DNA from: an uncultured Flavobacteriaceae bacterium
Lineage (GTDB): Bacteria; Bacteroidota; Bacteroidia; Flavobacteriales; Flavobacteriaceae
NCBI GenBank assembly: GCA_905479095.1
Contig: CAJQLD010000032.1
Span: 1 to 64,000 of the forward strand
Length of the DNA stretch: 64,000 nt
Direction of reading: 5' to 3'
Shown here piece after piece: positions 19,614-29,858 of the stretch. Each line of letters begins with the position of its first letter. The stretch's first letter is position 1. Under the pieces are notes generated by a model that had not been told where the DNA came from, did no database searches, and saw only the letters and a program-made list of their open reading frames with translations. Position numbers and translations under genes: made by a program.

Positions 19614-20568
19614 TTTGGTTGTTTAAATTGAGTGATGATAAACGTATTTTACACGCATTAAATTCTGATATGATGGCGTCTACAATGTCGGAAACTGATG
19701 AAATTTCATTAATAAGTCCCGCAATTTGACCAATTTCTAATTCGCCTTTTTCCAAATCTCCTTCAAACATCCCGCGTTTGGCGCGGCCTTTGCCTAAAAA
19801 AGTTTTTAAGTCCTCTGTTGTGGGGGTGCTATTGTATAACAATTGAAGGTCTTGATAAAATTTATTTTTCAAAAGACGAACAGGCGTTAATTCTTTGAGA
19901 GTTAATTGGGTATCGCCTTCTTTTGCTAATAGGACCGCATTTTTAAAAGCGGCATGTGCAGACGATTCTATGCTTGTTACAAAACGGCTACCAATCTGAA
20001 CGCCATCGGCACCTAAAGCCATGGCTGCCATCATTCCATTACCGGTTGCGATTCCACCAGCAGCAATTAACGGAATGTTAACTTGAGCACGTACCATTGG
20101 TATCAGCGTTAGTGTGGTCGTTTCATCTCGGCCATTATGACCACCCGCTTCAAAGCCTTCCGCTACAATCGCATCCACTCCCGCCTGTTGGGCTTTTAAG
20201 GCGAATTTTACGCTGCTCACCACATGCACCACCGTAATTCCTCGTTCCTTCAACCAAGGCGTCCACGTCTTTGGATTTCCTGCAGAAGTGAATACAATTG
20301 TAACGCCTTCATCGACAATAATTTGCATCACCTCCTCAATGTTCGGGTAAAGCATCGGAACATTCACTCCAAAAGGGTTGTCGGTGGCCTTTTTACACTT
20401 TTGAATGTGTGTCCTTAAAACATCGGGGTACATGGACCCGGCACCAATAAGACCGAGAATTCCAGCATTGCTCGATGCCGAGGCTAATTTCCACCCACTG
20501 TTCCATACCATACCTGCCTGAATAATCGGGTATTGGATATTAAAAAGTGTCGTGATGGCGTTTTTCAT
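19603..20568 (-). CDS. Nitronate monooxygenase / FMN-dependent enoyl-reductase-like protein
   Basis: 321 aa; YPIIQAGMVWNSGWKLASASSNAGILGLIGAGSM, VAEGFEAGGHNGRDETTTLTLIPMV, AAGGIATGNGMMAAMALGADGVQIGSRF. Confidence 0.92.
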   Translation of the reverse strand: MKNAITTLFNIQYPIIQAGMVWNSGWKLASASSNAGILGLIGAGSMYPDVLRTHIQKCKKATDNPFGVNVPMLYPNIEEVMQIIVDEGVTIVFTSAGNPKTWTPWLKERGITVVHVVSSVKFALKAQQAGVDAIVAEGFEAGGHNGRDETTTLTLIPMVRAQVNIPLIAAGGIATGNGMMAAMALGADGVQIGSRFVTSIESSAHAAFKNAVLLAKEGDTQLTLKELTPVRLLKNKFYQDLQLLYNSTPTTEDLKTFLGKGRAKRGMFEGDLEKGELEIGQIAGLINEISSVSDIVDAIISEFNACKIRLSSLNLNNQNDE

Positions 20569-22167
20569 CTAATTTTTTAGGATCTTAAAAGTAATCGGTT
20601 TTTGGTTTTCCGATTGAATTGTTAAAAAATAAAGTCCCTTAGAAAGCGCTTCAACATCTATTGGTTGCATATTTTGAACTTGAGTTTTATAAATTAAGTG
20701 TCCTAGGAGATTATGAAACGATACAAATACAGCATCCATCGAATGCGGAAATTTTACGCTTAAATTTGATACTACTGGATTGGGAAAAACTACAAAACCA
20801 TTTTTTTTGAAAGATTGTTCTTTATGTCCTAATGTTAAAGCGAATTGAAAATTAGGAATCCCATAGCCAATAAAATAATCGGGGTTCATATATTGAGAGG
20901 CAGATTCACGGATATAAGCCATCATTTGAGTATTAGTGGCGTTTGGTAACGCCTGAACTAAAGAAGTAACGCCTCCCGCTAAAATAGGAGAACTGAAAGA
21001 CGTGCCATTCGCCTGAGCAATTTGATCATCTTTTCGAATAATAAAGCTTCCCGATCCACGAGCGGCTACATCGGGTTTATGAGTGAGCTGGAAGGCACTT
21101 CCTTGAGAACTAAAAGAAGCATACGTTTCGTTGCCATCTACAGCAGCAATTGTTAAAACGCCTGCAGCATCCGCAGGTGCAATGATTCCATTCACGCCTG
21201 AATTCCCTGCCGAGTTAATTAAAATTAAGCCTTTTTCGAAAGCAATATTAGCACCTTTAGAACTATAAGCCGTAGTACCATTTAATTGTTGACTTGTATA
21301 ATTATAACTAGAATTATCGAAATCTTTATACCCCAAAGATGTATTGATCACATGTATTCCTAAACTATCTGCACGTTCTACAGCCTCCAACCAATAACTT
21401 TCTTCCACTGGATTTTCGGAAGATACATCTTCTGTTCTAAAAAGGTAATAGGTGGCATCTGGAGCAGTCCCCACAAATTGATCTTCTACAAATCCGGCCA
21501 TCGTACTCAATACATTTGTGCCATGTTGGCTATCCGTTGAGCTATAAATATCCGTGGTTCTATCTACGAAATCATAACCGCCCATCAAATTTCCCGCAGT
21601 CCGTAAACGTTCAAATCCAGACATCGTATTCACATTGGGGAATCCGGCATCAATAACTGCAACTTTGACTCCTTCTCCTGTGAAATCGGCAACATGTAAA
21701 GCCTCGATAGTAAGCATTTCTACTTGATTTTGAGTGGTTCCATAGGTGAAATCAGTAAAACTAGATTCGACTTCTAATTTATCTTGAACCGATCCTATTC
21801 GCGCATTTAAATTAGAATTTGCAAAAATAATTTCTGCCACAAAGTTGTAGGTCATTAAGTTATTGATATCAATTTCTGAACCTCTTAAATGCACCGCATT
21901 AAACCATTTTGATTTGGCTAAATATGTAATTCCTGTAGCCGCTTTGATTTGTGTTATATAAGGCTCATGCACAGGAACATCTCTTTCATCAATTGTCACA
22001 CCATGGTTGGTTTTACGATCAATTGCAGCTTGCGTTAATATATTAATTGGATCTAAAAGCAATGTACTTGCATTTGGTTTATCCGTAAAATAAATCCATG
22101 CATCTTGCTGAGCAAATACAGTAAATTGACAGCTTATAAAAATACCTAAAAATAGTAGCGTTCTCAT
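20569..22167 (-). CDS. S8 (subtilisin-like) serine peptidase with T9SS C-terminal sorting domain
   Basis: 532 aa, signal peptide; VKVAVIDAGFPNV (Asp), SQHGTNVLSTMAG (His), ANGTSFSSPILAGG (Ser); C-terminal FVVFPNPVVSNLSVKF...LSKGLYFLTIQ. Confidence 0.94.
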   Translation of the reverse strand: MRTLLFLGIFISCQFTVFAQQDAWIYFTDKPNASTLLLDPINILTQAAIDRKTNHGVTIDERDVPVHEPYITQIKAATGITYLAKSKWFNAVHLRGSEIDINNLMTYNFVAEIIFANSNLNARIGSVQDKLEVESSFTDFTYGTTQNQVEMLTIEALHVADFTGEGVKVAVIDAGFPNVNTMSGFERLRTAGNLMGGYDFVDRTTDIYSSTDSQHGTNVLSTMAGFVEDQFVGTAPDATYYLFRTEDVSSENPVEESYWLEAVERADSLGIHVINTSLGYKDFDNSSYNYTSQQLNGTTAYSSKGANIAFEKGLILINSAGNSGVNGIIAPADAAGVLTIAAVDGNETYASFSSQGSAFQLTHKPDVAARGSGSFIIRKDDQIAQANGTSFSSPILAGGVTSLVQALPNATNTQMMAYIRESASQYMNPDYFIGYGIPNFQFALTLGHKEQSFKKNGFVVFPNPVVSNLSVKFPHSMDAVFVSFHNLLGHLIYKTQVQNMQPIDVEALSKGLYFLTIQSENQKPITFKILKN

Positions 22168-22193
22168 ATGTGCGTATGTTTGTTTTTAGCAAG

Positions 22194-23384
22194 CTAAGAA
22201 ATTACTCCCGAACCAACTAACTCATCCTCTAAATACCAAGCCACAAATTGACCTTCTGTAATAGCCGATTGTGGCGACTCAAAAGCAACATACAACCCAT
22301 CGGTTGTGGCATATAAACAAGCTGTTTCCAATTGTTGACGGTAGCGAATACGGGCCATCACTTGAAGCGACTGCCCTAGTTCGATCGCTAAATCGGGACG
22401 TACCCAATGCACTTCAGAGGGCTGTACCAACAACACAGAACGGTAGAGTCCAGGATGGTTTTTTCCTTGACCTGTGTAAATAATATTATCAATGACATCC
22501 GTATCAATTACAAAAAGTGGCTCCACAGTGCCTCCTACTGCCAAGCCTTTACGCTGCCCTTTGGTGAAATAATGTGCCCCTTGATGGGTGCCGACTTGTT
22601 TACCATCGGAAGTTAAATATTTAAATTTTCGGGCTCTAAAAACCAACTCTTCCTGTTTGGACTCAAACGTTGGTGCGGTGGTTTTATAAGCTTGAAAACT
22701 ATCCGGAATTTCTATGATTTGACCTTGTTTGGGTTGCAATTGTTGTTGTAAAAAATCAGGCAATCGGACTTTCCCAATAAAACATAAGCCTTGAGAATCC
22801 TTTTTATCGGCCGTTACTAAATTTAATTTGGTTGCAATGGCTCTCACTTCGGGTTTGGATAATTCCCCGATAGGAAATAAAGTTTTTGATAGTTGCTCTT
22901 GTGATAATTGACACAAAAAATAAGATTGATCTTTATTCGTATCCGCTCCAGAAAGCAACTTATAAAGCGTTGGATCCGTGGAGTTTTTAACGGTGCCTTT
23001 TCGACAATAATGACCTGTTGCCACATAATCAGCCCCTAGTGAAAGGGCGATTTTAAGAAACACATCAAATTTAATTTCTCGGTTACAAAGAATATCAGGA
23101 TTAGGCGTTCGCCCATTCTTATACTCCTTAAACATATAATCGACAATCTTTTCTTTGTATTCTTCGCTTAAATCGACCGACTGAAATGGAATGTTTAGTT
23201 TTTCAGCCACGAGCATCGCATCATTACTATCATCTAACCAAGGACATTCATTAGAAATCGTAACCGAATCATCATGCCAATTTTTCATAAACAAACCAAT
23301 CACATTGTAGCCCTGTTCTTTTAATAAATGGGCTGCAACACTAGAATCTACGCCTCCTGAGAGACCAACAACAACTGTTTTCAT
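22194..23384 (-). CDS. mnmA: tRNA-specific 2-thiouridylase
   Basis: 396 aa; [62 protein letters not shown]. Confidence 0.97.
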   Translation of the reverse strand: MKTVVVGLSGGVDSSVAAHLLKEQGYNVIGLFMKNWHDDSVTISNECPWLDDSNDAMLVAEKLNIPFQSVDLSEEYKEKIVDYMFKEYKNGRTPNPDILCNREIKFDVFLKIALSLGADYVATGHYCRKGTVKNSTDPTLYKLLSGADTNKDQSYFLCQLSQEQLSKTLFPIGELSKPEVRAIATKLNLVTADKKDSQGLCFIGKVRLPDFLQQQLQPKQGQIIEIPDSFQAYKTTAPTFESKQEELVFRARKFKYLTSDGKQVGTHQGAHYFTKGQRKGLAVGGTVEPLFVIDTDVIDNIIYTGQGKNHPGLYRSVLLVQPSEVHWVRPDLAIELGQSLQVMARIRYRQQLETACLYATTDGLYVAFESPQSAITEGQFVAWYLEDELVGSGVIS

Positions 23385-23553
23385 TTGGTTTTATGTATTG
23401 TTTTATGACTGATACATGTATTCATAATTAATCATCCCACTGGATGAAACTAATTCTAACATCCTCGGAACTTACTGCAAATTTACAAATAATAATGACG
23501 ACGGCATTGATGAATATATATTTCTATTTTAGATCCTATAAAATTGAAAAAAG

Positions 23554-24795
23554 TTAATCGATCGTTCTATTTTTAGCCTCAATCCAGCGTGCCATGTATT
23601 TGGTGCTTTGCATTAAATGGTGATTGAGCATCTGACCGATGAAGTTTTGAGTGCGATGTTGCGGAAGGTTTTTGGTGAGCGATTCAATCCGGCTGTGAAG
23701 CGCCGTCTGGTGGTGGTGTTTCTCAAATCGATTTATTAAAATTGAAAAACCTTGATTTTGAAACGCCTCCCATTGCGATTGATTTAGATACAATTCAATG
23801 GCTTTTTTGACAAATAATTTAGGGTCATCTTCCAAAATGCCGTTTGGCGGCAAGGTTCCAAACATGCCTTCTGCGGCAATGGATGACATTGCGCAAGGCG
23901 TCCCCGTTTGCATGGCTTGAATTAATTTTCCTTTGAGTCCCGCACCAAACCGAAGTGGTGCCAATAAAACTTTAGCGCTATTCAAAACCTCATACCCATC
24001 TTCAACAAATCCATGGACTAAAAATCCGTCTTTTTCATTGTGTAGCGCTTTGACATTGGGTGTATCATACGCACCATAAATATGAAGCTTTGCTTCAGGA
24101 AGTGCTTTATGAATCTGGACCCATAATTCTTTTTTCATATAACGAACGGCCTCTAAATTTGGGGCATGTAAAAAATTCCCAATAGAAATAAAATCACTTC
24201 GTTCCGAAAAAGGGTTACAATCCAACTGCGGTTCGCAGGCATTAGAATCTAACATGAAAGGGAGATACAACAAAATCGCAGGATCTATTTTAAAGGAATG
24301 GGTTAACAATTCAAACTCATACTCAGAAATAATCAAAGACACATCACTTCGATATATACTCGCTATTTCGCGTTTGGTACTATCATTAGAAAAAAGCACA
24401 TTTTCGAGGGGTTGATTTGTGTTGAGTGCCTTTTGGCGTGCTTTACGAAGAAAATGTAAATCTTCGGTATCCAAAATTCTTAGAGCATTTGGACAGTGTT
24501 CAGCAACACGCCATCCGAATTGTTCTTCGGACATAAAACGATCAAACAGAACGGCAGTTGGATTCAATTCTTTTATAAACACATCAAAACTAGAATGGTT
24601 GAGTTTAATTTGAACCACGCCAACTCCAATCGATTCTAAATCAAACGCATTATCCGATTTTTTACAGCTAGTCGCAAAAACAACGTTGTAATTTTGAGCT
24701 TGAAAAGCAGCAATCAATTGTAACATCCTAGAACCCGCAGCCGATGAATTTGGCTCGGGATATACAAAACCGATCACTAATAAGGTGGATTGCAT
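23554..24795 (-). CDS. Glycosyltransferase (GT-B/GT4-like)
   Basis: 413 aa; ISIGNFLHAPNLEAVRYMKKELW, KVLLAPLRFGAGLKGKLIQAMQTGTPCAMSSIAAEGM. Confidence 0.85.
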   Translation of the reverse strand: MQSTLLVIGFVYPEPNSSAAGSRMLQLIAAFQAQNYNVVFATSCKKSDNAFDLESIGVGVVQIKLNHSSFDVFIKELNPTAVLFDRFMSEEQFGWRVAEHCPNALRILDTEDLHFLRKARQKALNTNQPLENVLFSNDSTKREIASIYRSDVSLIISEYEFELLTHSFKIDPAILLYLPFMLDSNACEPQLDCNPFSERSDFISIGNFLHAPNLEAVRYMKKELWVQIHKALPEAKLHIYGAYDTPNVKALHNEKDGFLVHGFVEDGYEVLNSAKVLLAPLRFGAGLKGKLIQAMQTGTPCAMSSIAAEGMFGTLPPNGILEDDPKLFVKKAIELYLNQSQWEAFQNQGFSILINRFEKHHHQTALHSRIESLTKNLPQHRTQNFIGQMLNHHLMQSTKYMARWIEAKNRTID

Positions 24796-24806
24796 AAGGC
24801 TTTAAA

Positions 24807-25274
24807 TTAGTCGGAAGTGTGAGAATATTCGGATCTTAATCCGTTTGCCCAATCCACAAGAATTTGCACTTGAGCTTCTGTCAATTGCGCTTCGGAATGT
24901 GTCCAAGTATAAGAAGCCAACGGCATATCTCCTTCTTCAAGTTCCTCAATTAATTCTTCGAGTTTATGATCTTTCTTCTTGGTTGAATAACTAGCCCATT
25001 TAGAAACATTAAAATGTTTTTGACCTTCTTTTATGTGGCTGTTTAACCAGTAATTCACAGGCGTGATTGAATTGTACCAAGGATAGTTTGTAGCGCTGCT
25101 ATGGCAATCAAAACAGGCTTGCTTTAAAATCTGCTTCACTTCTTTAGGAGCCTGTGTTTCTTCTAAAAAGAGAGCAATGGATACGAAGTTACTTTGATTT
25201 TTTTCGGGTTGAAAAAATTGAGCAATTACAAGAGTAATCACAAGTCCAAGAATCATTTTTTTCTTAAGGGTCAT
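24807..25274 (-). CDS. Heme-binding domain-containing protein
   Basis: 155 aa; N-terminal TM; QACFDCHSSATNYPWYNSITPVNYWLNSHIKEGQKHFNVSKW is the CxxCH and adjoining pattern of the Haem_bd family. Confidence 0.9.
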   Translation of the reverse strand: MTLKKKMILGLVITLVIAQFFQPEKNQSNFVSIALFLEETQAPKEVKQILKQACFDCHSSATNYPWYNSITPVNYWLNSHIKEGQKHFNVSKWASYSTKKKDHKLEELIEELEEGDMPLASYTWTHSEAQLTEAQVQILVDWANGLRSEYSHTSD

Positions 25275-25503
25275 TCTACGTTTTAATTAAGTTATAAAGT
25301 TATTGAAATTTAGTTTAAATAGCGTTATTCTAAGACGATAAAACGCAGTCAACTTTGTGGTGTATCTATGAAGTGTATAAAATTTTATTTATTTAAAGAT
25401 TCGAAATTTAGAGCGATAAATAATGGTTTAAAATTTTCAACAACTAATAGATATTTATTATTTTTAGAGCGAAGTCAAATCCAATACCCCTAAGAATTAA
25501 ATT

Positions 25504-26070
25504 ATGACTTACGAAAACTTTTTAAATGAACTTTCATATGTGAATCTCAGTCGAGAGAATCGGGCGAAATATGCCCAAATGGTTCTTGAAAATAAAAATT
25601 TAATGCCTGTTCTTTTAAAAGTTCTATTTGAAGTCGATTCAAAGATATCATGTCGAGCCGCTTGGGTATTGGAATTTATTACCAAAAAAAAACCATTAAT
25701 TCTACTCCCTTATATCGATGGTTTTACAGCGCAAATAGAAAACGTACATTTAGATTCTGCCGTGCGACCAGTTGCAAAAATATGTGGGTACCTCGTAGAA
25801 AATCATGTAGATAAGAAAATCATCCCTATAAAGAAACTCATAAAACCAGTCCACTTGGAACGTATTATAGCCGTGAATTTTGACTATCTAATCGGAGATC
25901 ATAAAATCGCAGCAAAAGCCTATGCGATGCAGAGTTTATATTGGTTGGGGTTTCAATTTACTTGGATTCATCCCGAATTACAAATCATATTAGAACAGGG
26001 GTATACAAACGGAAGCCCAGCATACAAAGCACGTGCTAGAAAAATTCTAAAGCAACTTAAATTCCAATGA
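25504..26070 (+). CDS. Conserved hypothetical protein (possible HEAT-like helical protein)
   Basis: 188 aa helical ORF just upstream of purB; no catalytic motif recognised. Confidence 0.7.
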   Translation: MTYENFLNELSYVNLSRENRAKYAQMVLENKNLMPVLLKVLFEVDSKISCRAAWVLEFITKKKPLILLPYIDGFTAQIENVHLDSAVRPVAKICGYLVENHVDKKIIPIKKLIKPVHLERIIAVNFDYLIGDHKIAAKAYAMQSLYWLGFQFTWIHPELQIILEQGYTNGSPAYKARARKILKQLKFQ

Positions 26071-26179
26071 ATCGTTTGTAAAATGTTTATCTCTTAAAAA
26101 CACTCAAAAACTTAAAAGCAAGCTCTATTACTTCGATTGAAAATCCCTATCTTTGTAGCTTCAAAAAAATACAGCAACT

Positions 26180-27523
26180 ATGTCTCTATCTATGCTCAAT
26201 GCAATTTCTCCAATCGACGGTCGCTACAGATCAAAAACTGCTGCATTAGCCGATTTTTTTTCTGAGGAATCACTCATCAAATACCGTGTTTTAGTTGAAA
26301 TTGAATATTTCATCGCACTTTGTGAAATTCCTTTGCCTCAATTAAAAGATTTCAATCCCGCACTTTTTAAGGATTTGAGAGCCATTTACACTGCTTTTTC
26401 AAGCAAAGATGCACAAGCAATTAAGGACATTGAAAGCATTACAAACCATGATGTAAAAGCCGTTGAATATTTTATTAAAGACAAATTTGATGCCCTTCAG
26501 ATTTCTCAGTACAAAGAATTTATTCATTTTGGTTTAACGTCTCAAGATATTAATAATACAGCGATTCCGTTAAGCATCAAAGAAGCGATTACGGATGTGT
26601 ATATTCCAGAATACAAGACGCTCGTCGATTGCTTAAAGGGATTAGTAAACGAATGGGCGACCATTCCATTACTAGCGCGTACGCACGGACAACCCGCCTC
26701 TCCTACGCGTTTAGGAAAAGAAATTCAAGTGTTTGTAACCCGTTTAGAAGCGCAATTTGATTCGTTAAGTTCAATTCCAAATGCCGCAAAATTTGGAGGT
26801 GCAACCGGAAATTTCAACGCACACAAAGTGGCGTATCCAGAAATCGATTGGCAATCCTTTGCTTCTAACTTCTTAAAAGATAAACTGGGACTCCACCACT
26901 CGTTTCCGACCACTCAAATTGAGCACTATGACCATATGGCTGCGCTGTTTGATGCCTTAAAACGGATCAATACCATCATCATCGATTTGGATCGTGATTT
27001 TTGGACCTATGTGTCTATGGATTATTTCAAACAAAAAATTAAAGAAGGGGAAGTGGGCAGTTCGGCTATGCCACATAAAGTCAATCCGATTGATTTTGAA
27101 AATAGCGAAGGAAATTTAGGAATTGCGAATGCCATTTTCGAACATTTATCGGCCAAACTCCCTGTTTCAAGATTGCAACGCGATTTAACAGATAGTACTG
27201 TTTTAAGAAACGTAGGCGTGCCGTTTGCACATACTATGATTGCTTTTAAATCGACTTTAAAAGGGCTGCATAAACTCCTTTTAAATCCTGCTAAAATTGC
27301 GGAAGATTTAGAAAAAAATTGGGCCGTTGTTGCCGAAGCCATTCAAACAATCTTAAGACGTGAAGGGTTTTCCAATCCGTATGAAGCACTCAAAGGATTG
27401 ACGCGAACCAACGAAGCAATTACTCAAAACTCTATCTCAAATTTTATTGATACCTTAGAAGTTAGTGACACTATTAAAACAGAATTAAAAGCGATCACCC
27501 CTTCTAATTATACAGGGATATAG
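26180..27523 (+). CDS. purB: Adenylosuccinate lyase
   Basis: 447 aa; LNAISPIDGRYRSKT, FGLTSQDINNTAIPLS, ARTHGQPASPTRLGKE, GSSAMPHKVNPIDFENSEGNLG. Confidence 0.98.
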   Translation: MSLSMLNAISPIDGRYRSKTAALADFFSEESLIKYRVLVEIEYFIALCEIPLPQLKDFNPALFKDLRAIYTAFSSKDAQAIKDIESITNHDVKAVEYFIKDKFDALQISQYKEFIHFGLTSQDINNTAIPLSIKEAITDVYIPEYKTLVDCLKGLVNEWATIPLLARTHGQPASPTRLGKEIQVFVTRLEAQFDSLSSIPNAAKFGGATGNFNAHKVAYPEIDWQSFASNFLKDKLGLHHSFPTTQIEHYDHMAALFDALKRINTIIIDLDRDFWTYVSMDYFKQKIKEGEVGSSAMPHKVNPIDFENSEGNLGIANAIFEHLSAKLPVSRLQRDLTDSTVLRNVGVPFAHTMIAFKSTLKGLHKLLLNPAKIAEDLEKNWAVVAEAIQTILRREGFSNPYEALKGLTRTNEAITQNSISNFIDTLEVSDTIKTELKAITPSNYTGI

Positions 27524-27537
27524 GTTTATTCAAAACC

Positions 27538-27568
27538 AAAAAAAGCCACGTTTTACGTGGCTTTTTTT
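27538..27568 (+). terminator. Rho-independent terminator (bidirectional-capable)
   Basis: AAAAAAGCCACG-TTTTA-CGTGGCTTTTTTT between convergent purB and the DUF4252 gene. Confidence 0.9.
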
Positions 27569-27586
27569 GGTTGAATGGGTATTTTA

Positions 27587-28129
27587 TCAGAGTAAAAACT
27601 TCATAAAGTCTTCAACATTCGCGTTTTTTGTATCAAACTGATCCACGACATTTCGAAGTTTCATGATTTTTGAAAGCTCCATATCATTTCCGAGCACTCT
27701 GACAATCGCAAAACCATATTCGGGAGAAACTCCGAAAATAATTAATTCATCGATTTCTGAATCGTCTCCAATATATAAGACTTGAACTTTTCCATCGGAT
27801 GTATTTCCAACTCGCATGAGATCGTTGTAAACCTCTGCCTTCAAAATGGTTTTAATTTTTGCTAATTCGGATGTAAATTCATCTTCAGAACCGTCTTTCA
27901 AACTATAGGCCAACATATTGAGTTTGTCAATAGTCTCAACCGCCTCATTCTGATCGTCTGTAAGCTCTATTTGGTCCGGGTTTAGAAAGGACATCGGAAT
28001 ATCTACCGCCATAAAACCAGCGGTTTCTTGATGGTCTACAAAATACGATTGTAAAGATAATTTAGGAGTACAGGCTAAACAAATAGAAAGAACTCCAAAA
28101 ATTGTTGAATATTTAATAAGAGCTCTCAT
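27587..28129 (-). CDS. DUF4252 family lipoprotein-like
   Basis: 180 aa, lipobox-like LSICLAC; similar layout to the next ORF (VLYIGDDSEIDELIIFGVSPEYGFAIVRVLGNDMELSKI). Confidence 0.8.
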   Translation of the reverse strand: MRALIKYSTIFGVLSICLACTPKLSLQSYFVDHQETAGFMAVDIPMSFLNPDQIELTDDQNEAVETIDKLNMLAYSLKDGSEDEFTSELAKIKTILKAEVYNDLMRVGNTSDGKVQVLYIGDDSEIDELIIFGVSPEYGFAIVRVLGNDMELSKIMKLRNVVDQFDTKNANVEDFMKFLL

Positions 28130-28696
28130 TTATTTTTTAGTTGCTTTTTTGAGTTGCTCTCCTCCTGGGACATTTAACTGACTGGTAAGTTTTGAAACTT
28201 GACGCAAATCAATATCGCCTGTGAGTGATAAAAGAACGGTTTCGATGACGCGTTGTTTCCCGTTAATAGAAATGTTTTCGTTTTTGGTGAAATCTCCTAA
28301 ACCATTCACAAACATTAGCAGTTCTTTCACATGGTTTTCGTCTTTACCTTCTAAAATAAAGAAGTTAACGGTTTGATCTCCGTCTTTGATTCGCATCAAT
28401 TCCTCTAGATTAGAATTTTTAATGTATTTTTCAACATCTTTTCCCATGGAATTCGAAACATCGATATTATCCGTTGTGTAAACAGTCAGATTTTTCAACA
28501 TTTTTACCTGGTTGATAAAATCATCTGAGTCAGGATCATTGGTTTGAATATCAATATTAGACAACATTTTAAACATCTTTTGGTTTACGACCACAGACGT
28601 TACGTCGTCTTTATCTTCATATTTTTCAAATAGGCTTTGAGCTAGCATTAGTGTGGGTGCTAAAAGCAAACTAAGAATTATTGCAAATTTTTTCAT
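28130..28696 (-). CDS. DUF4252 domain-containing secreted protein
   Basis: 188 aa, signal peptide; LFEKYEDKDDVTSVVVNQKMFKMLSNI is a DUF4252-like opening; next to an ECF module. Confidence 0.85.
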   Translation of the reverse strand: MKKFAIILSLLLAPTLMLAQSLFEKYEDKDDVTSVVVNQKMFKMLSNIDIQTNDPDSDDFINQVKMLKNLTVYTTDNIDVSNSMGKDVEKYIKNSNLEELMRIKDGDQTVNFFILEGKDENHVKELLMFVNGLGDFTKNENISINGKQRVIETVLLSLTGDIDLRQVSKLTSQLNVPGGEQLKKATKK

Positions 28697-28718
28697 TTTT
28701 TTAAAATTTTAGATTTAA

Positions 28719-29207
28719 TTATTTAATGTTAAATATTTTATTGGTTGAGTTATTAAATTCTTCCAGATAGACAACGTTTTGTTTGCCTTGTTCAAAAGAA
28801 GTTGAGATCATGTTTAGAGCACTTAATGGTGCCGCGCCTTTGTTCATTTGATTCGAAATTAGATCAAAGGCTTTGAGAGTTTCATTATAAGCAAATTGTT
28901 CTTCATTAGATAGCTTGATAAATTCATCTCTCGATGTGAGTGTCATAAGAGCACTAAACATAATTGTGACTACTGCAGCTGCTGCGAGCCAGCGGTATTT
29001 GTTTGGTTTGCTGCGAGTCACTGCTAAAGGTCTTTGATAGGAAAGTTGTTTTTCGGATGAAAAATAAGCAAACAGTGAGCGGTAAGCTTCCAAGTGAGTT
29101 GCTACAGTTTCTGTTAAAAAATAGTGTTTTAACTGTGCTTCTTCTTGTAAAGTTGTATCTCCTTGTTCGTACTTTTCTAAAAGACGTTCAATGTTTTTTA
29201 ATTCCAT
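28719..29207 (-). CDS. Putative anti-sigma factor-like membrane protein
   Basis: 162 aa, one TM (YRWLAAAAVVTIMFSALMTL), overlaps the sigma-factor ORF by 20 nt. Confidence 0.65.
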   Translation of the reverse strand: MELKNIERLLEKYEQGDTTLQEEAQLKHYFLTETVATHLEAYRSLFAYFSSEKQLSYQRPLAVTRSKPNKYRWLAAAAVVTIMFSALMTLTSRDEFIKLSNEEQFAYNETLKAFDLISNQMNKGAAPLSALNMISTSFEQGKQNVVYLEEFNNSTNKIFNIK

Positions 29208-29703
29208 AATTATGGGTCTGTGTTAATTTTTCTCGTATTGTTTTTCTTGCTCTAGACAGGGAAACTCGAATAGTAGCTTCACTCATATCCAGTATTTTAG
29301 CGATTTCATTAAACTCATAGTTTTCAATATCTCTGAGTTGTAATATTAATTTTTGTTTTGCGGGTAAAGCTTCCATATGTTTTTCTACCCAGCGAAGACT
29401 GTCATTAATCTCAATTGATTTTTGTAATGATTGCGAATGGTCTTCATAATTGTTGTGTACTATTTTTAAATTTTGTGCTTGTTTAGATTTTAATCGATCA
29501 AAGCACCAGTTTTTTGTCATCGTCATTGCAAATGCTTCCGGACTCTTATAGTCCTTAAATTTTTGACGATGATTCCATAATTTCAAAAGAACTTCTTGTG
29601 TGGCATCCTCTGCTTCTTCAACAGATACTAATAATCGTCTCGCAATCCGAAAAATCTTATCCTTAAAAGGCGTAATTATTTTCAAATATTCTATCTCGTT
29701 CAT
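29188..29703 (-). CDS. RNA polymerase ECF-type sigma factor
   Basis: 171 aa; RRLLVSVEEAEDATQEVLLKLWNHR (region 2) and LPAKQKLILQLRDIENYEFNEIAKILDMSEATIRVSLSRARKTIREKL (region 4). Confidence 0.95.
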   Translation of the reverse strand: MNEIEYLKIITPFKDKIFRIARRLLVSVEEAEDATQEVLLKLWNHRQKFKDYKSPEAFAMTMTKNWCFDRLKSKQAQNLKIVHNNYEDHSQSLQKSIEINDSLRWVEKHMEALPAKQKLILQLRDIENYEFNEIAKILDMSEATIRVSLSRARKTIREKLTQTHNYGIKKH

Positions 29704-29858
29704 AATAGATTGGGTGGTTATACTTTAAAGACGATTAATTTATAGATTTGTTACAAGCTTTCAAAATAATTTTTGTTTCGTCATAATTAGTTTAAATTAG
29801 TCCTTTAAGACTCAAAGCTATTAAAATTAGTTCATTTTAAACTATAAATCTACATCAA

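Noticed and set aside
23411-23430. Near-palindromic ATACATGTAT sequence in the mnmA upstream region
   Set aside because: Short AT-rich palindromes are expected by chance at this composition; no second site or known operator match.
27022-27342. 106-aa antisense ORF within purB
   Set aside because: Fully inside purB, low-information translation; same reasoning for antisense ORFs at 2587-2880, 4746-5108, 34933-35238, 55727-56092 and 61563-61934.
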